From positions 2,790,001 through 2,854,000 of the forward strand of contig NC_083511.1 of the NCBI RefSeq assembly GCF_032362555.1: a stretch of 64,000 bases of DNA, written 5' to 3'. Source of the DNA: Amyelois transitella (Eukaryota > Arthropoda > Insecta > Lepidoptera > Pyralidae). The notes under the pieces were generated by a model. The model was not told the origin of the DNA, did no database searches, and saw only the letters and a program-made list of their open reading frames with translations. Positions 61,304 to 64,000 of the stretch are shown here, piece after piece (within the stretch, counting starts at the first letter, position 1; every line of letters starts with the position of its first letter). The position numbers and the translations under genes are program-made.

Positions 61304-61942
61304 TGTTTTAATGAAAAACGGTAACGGTTTACGCATGTATTCGGCGCCAAAACAAGAGAATAACTGGCGGCCGGCGGCGGCGCGGCGCATGCGCGTGAGG
61401 CCTCCGTTCTATGTGCGTCAGAATGGCTGGTTGTCTGTGGCTTTGGTCTAAGAGAGTTGATCCAAAAATTGCTACATAATTGCTTATATTTGCTACATTT
61501 AATAAATAATTGCTACATACGATATATATCTAGAAATAAAATATTTTTTTTGACCAGCCATCCTGACGTTTGGTTGGCTGGTCACATCCTAGTTTAACGC
61601 CAAGCATGCACAGTTTCCTGAAATGTATTGCGTCAATAATTGCTACATATTTACTTCATTTATATTATTTAGCTGTAATTTCAAATATGTGTTAAATAAA
61701 CGATGTAGCAATTATTGAAATTATCCCAAGGAAAAGTGCCTGATAAAATAAAATAGGCAAATAGATGCAGTATTTTTTACTGAACAGCAGGCGGTTTGAA
61801 TTATTAAATGGCATGTTAAGTTAGTGGATAGTAAGAACATTATCGTAAATAAAAACAAAATGTGGGTTGTACTTATGTTTCAGTTTAATTATATTACAAT
61901 TAAAAAATATTAAATTTGGTATTGATTGATCTGATATTTACA
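61304..61942. other. intergenic interval with repeated ATTGCTACAT motif
   Basis: 61304-61440 is GC-rich (CGGCGGCGGCGCGGCGCATG) and could be promoter of the four-exon gene. 61455-61720 contains (A/T)TTGCTACAT at about 61463, 61483, 61505 and 61637, plus an inverted copy (GATGTAGCAATTAT) near 61700. CCAGCCATCCTGACG and GGTTGGCTGG flank it near 61553-61590. This looks like subterminal sequence of the element coding for the gene to the right. Confidence 0.45.
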
Positions 61943-64000
61943 TTATTTTTTCGCATATATTATACAATGTGGTATTAGCTTCTTTTTACTCTTCGTAATT
62001 TTTTTCGATTCGTCATCATAACATATCCATTTTAAATTTCGTCTACAATGAGCTTTATAGTGACCAATTAGCGCTCCACATATTGGAGGCACGAACTCTA
62101 TTATTGCTAGTAAATGGAACTCAGATCCTTCTAACAATAGAGATGTTGGTGGATCATCTATTGAAATAAATTGATCGGAATTGAATTCGAATGCTATAAG
62201 ATCTCGTAAAGATACACTAAATGATTTGACACCTTTACATTGACTACGCCGGCATTCTGTAAGTTCTTGAGCATTAATTAAAGTATTTGCGGATACTTGT
62301 AAATCATTAATGGATGACGCTATATCAACGTGTAGAACAGGTATCTTACGCTGAACTTTATTTATTACACAATCTGATTCTGTACAATGTTCACGTTCAT
62401 CTGCACTGTATATACAGTCTATCAAAATGCGCTCAAATATATTATTTACATTGCACTCACATCTGACTTCCACAGAGGATTCTTTTTCAACTTTTGAAAA
62501 ATAGATTAGAGCCATTTCAGATCTTATTTTGTACACTTCATCTGTATTCCTTCCACTCATGAGTCTGACTAGTTTACAGAATAAATTTTCACTTTTATGT
62601 ATTATTTGACTTATCCGATAGCCATCGATATATGCTATAGCTAACGCCTGACATACCGAGTCAATCGCGCATGTATTCCTCAATATAATATTTTTGTTAT
62701 CAATTTTTAGCTTGCTTCCGTTAGACAAAAAAATAACCGGTTTCAAAGTTTTTCTTCTTTTAGTAACATTTCCTTTCCCTTTCCAGTTTTCGATGAAGGT
62801 AGGATCCTCGGAAAAAATAGAATCTTCTGTAAACTCTTCCTTCGGCTCCTTGCTAGACTTCTGCGTAGACGTTTTTGAATCTCTTTTTATTTCCTTTTCC
62901 TTAGTATGAAAATCAGCTCCAGTATTTTTTTTTAGAGTAATGTTCGGCAGTATCGATTTTCTCGGTGCAACCTTGATCTCTCCTTTTAAAAATTCTAAAT
63001 GTTTCATAATGAATTCATCTGTTCTTAGTCTGTGTGATTTTGTGCTTAGGTGTAATAGCAGTCTTTTTATTGTTTTAAAGTATGATTCGACATTTGAAGA
63101 AGTAGGTGCCTCGATATCGGAATCATAAATATTCTTCATTACGTTTGACCACAAAGGAAAAAGATTCAGTAAACGTGATAGAGTTCCTATAAAAGCAGGA
63201 TAGTGGTACAAATTGTCGTGATTGCCTATATCTTCAGTATCCAGTGTAATTAATATTTTTTCTGTTTCAACTTTGTTGGTCAACCATTTAAAAAATCTGT
63301 TCTCTTCACTTAATTTGGTATCAGTTTTATTTTCGAATACTGACTTTTCAGCTTTAGGCACATCATTTATTCTGTCACTCTCTTGAATCTCTATCTCTGT
63401 ATCTAGAGTCTGAAACTGATTCAATGTCTTTAATCGATTCTTAGCCAACTCACATCTAGAAGGAGAATTGGATTTATTACTGCCGTCGTGTTCATTCAAA
63501 CAAACTGTAATGATATCAGTCAATATTTCTTTGGATTTTTCAAAATTTACGCACTCCTTCAAAGCTAACAGGCATTTAATATAAAATAATTTGACCCTAT
63601 TGTCGACGTGCTTAAAACACGTTAAATTAAAAATTATTTTCACAAAATGACTAGTGTCTATTCTAATGTAGCAATCGTCGCTTTTTTCGTCTTCTTCTAA
63701 TTTTCTGTAGGATTCAATAGCATAATCTTTAGTAGAGTTATGTTTCGTAAAGGCCTTTACGCAAGCACCAATCAGCGCAGATGACTCATCGACAATGATT
63801 TCGTCTGGTTTTGGATTGCTCACGTGCCATGATTCCAGCCATTTGTATATTGTGTCCATAGAATGGCTTTCTGATACCATTTGGGTTACTGGGATACTAC
63901 TGTGACCTTCATATGTTTTCATTACACATACATAAAACAATATGTGTTTGGTAATTGTAACATTATCTATAGGCCCAAATGTTTTGAAAATGCTTCCGGT
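61943..64000 (-). CDS. transposase-like protein with C-terminal USP (deubiquitinase)-like domain, 5' partial
   Basis: Open from the window edge to a stop at 61943. The true start is beyond 64000: the frame reads on upstream through TGSIFKTFGPIDNVT. Residues counted from FYVCVMKTY (about 63934). Transposase half: QMVSESHSMDTIYKWLESW, candidate acids D51 (EIIVDESSALIGACVKAF) and D95 (YIRIDTSHFVKI), then E285 in SSNVESYFKTIKRLL, a D-D-E-like order as in MULE-type enzymes. After a Lys/Ser-rich linker (345-405) the C-terminus carries a Cys box (NTCAIDSVCQALA, C424), cysteine pairs (C494/C496, C519/C524, C563/C568) and a His box (GHYKAHCRRNLKWICYDDES, H627, D642). These are the landmarks of C19 ubiquitin-specific proteases. 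No terminal repeats assigned. Confidence 0.72.
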   Translation of the reverse strand, partial: TGSIFKTFGPIDNVTITKHILFYVCVMKTYEGHSSIPVTQMVSESHSMDTIYKWLESWHVSNPKPDEIIVDESSALIGACVKAFTKHNSTKDYAIESYRKLEEDEKSDDCYIRIDTSHFVKIIFNLTCFKHVDNRVKLFYIKCLLALKECVNFEKSKEILTDIITVCLNEHDGSNKSNSPSRCELAKNRLKTLNQFQTLDTEIEIQESDRINDVPKAEKSVFENKTDTKLSEENRFFKWLTNKVETEKILITLDTEDIGNHDNLYHYPAFIGTLSRLLNLFPLWSNVMKNIYDSDIEAPTSSNVESYFKTIKRLLLHLSTKSHRLRTDEFIMKHLEFLKGEIKVAPRKSILPNITLKKNTGADFHTKEKEIKRDSKTSTQKSSKEPKEEFTEDSIFSEDPTFIENWKGKGNVTKRRKTLKPVIFLSNGSKLKIDNKNIILRNTCAIDSVCQALAIAYIDGYRISQIIHKSENLFCKLVRLMSGRNTDEVYKIRSEMALIYFSKVEKESSVEVRCECNVNNIFERILIDCIYSADEREHCTESDCVINKVQRKIPVLHVDIASSINDLQVSANTLINAQELTECRRSQCKGVKSFSVSLRDLIAFEFNSDQFISIDDPPTSLLLEGSEFHLLAIIEFVPPICGALIGHYKAHCRRNLKWICYDDESKKITKSKKKLIPHCIIYAKK

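Noticed and set aside
1-64000. CRISPR array, tRNA, rRNA, bacterial operon signals
   Set aside because: The direct repeats seen are coding minisatellites or Helitron blocks without regular spacers. No cloverleaf or rRNA segment recognised by eye, and the genes have spliceosomal introns.

Overview
The window is animal, almost certainly insect, repeat DNA, and reads best as a TE-dense stretch of a moth or butterfly genome. The evidence is spliced transposase genes, MADF-BESS proteins, insect-type mariner, piggyBac and Jockey sequences, and short Helitrons that start TC and end CTAG with the GCGGG(C/T)GAAGCCGCGG-type 3' hairpin common in Lepidoptera. I found no convincing host gene, tRNA, rRNA or CRISPR array.

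Layout. 1-850: end of an unidentified DNA transposon and a broken Jockey ORF1. 857-3870: Harbinger H1. 3874-13182: decayed fragments (short Helitron, two IS630/Tc1-type DDE_3 transposase relics, mariner, BED-type hAT start, non-LTR tail) and a 2.9-kb internally deleted Helitron. 13185-16256: complete Harbinger H2. 16260-52818: one old Harbinger (H3) blown up to 36.6 kb by nested insertions. 52819-57060: non-LTR tail with two perfect hairpins and a decayed piggyBac. 57541-61303: an open four-exon gene for an unclassified DDE-type protein. 61943-64000: a transposase-like ORF that ends in a ubiquitin-specific-protease-like domain and runs off the window.

The nest in H3 can be peeled in order because nearly every junction keeps a target-site duplication, and removing the inserts restores the target reading frame. 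H3 holds a 1.07-kb non-LTR tail and a 3.4-kb deleted Ty3/gypsy element (18022-51073, minus strand, 187-bp LTRs). The gypsy holds Harbingers H4 (19984-32824), H7 (33278-36580) and H8 (36584-50071). H4 holds H5 (20328-32449). H5 holds a DUF7869-type DNA transposon (22197-25613), a hAT (25819-29024) and Harbinger H6 (29864-32400). H8 holds a RAG1/Transib-like transposon (40246-50039), which in turn holds a 5.9-kb intact Jockey retrotransposon (43139-49012).

The complete Harbingers share one gene plan. A two-exon DDE_4 transposase gene on one strand interlocks with a two-exon MADF-BESS gene on the other: each gene has one exon inside the intron of the other. In H2, H5, H6, H7 and H8 the exon lengths sum to whole codons for both genes, so both can be spliced. 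The MADF-BESS protein is presumably the DNA-binding and nuclear-import partner known from the Harbinger superfamily.
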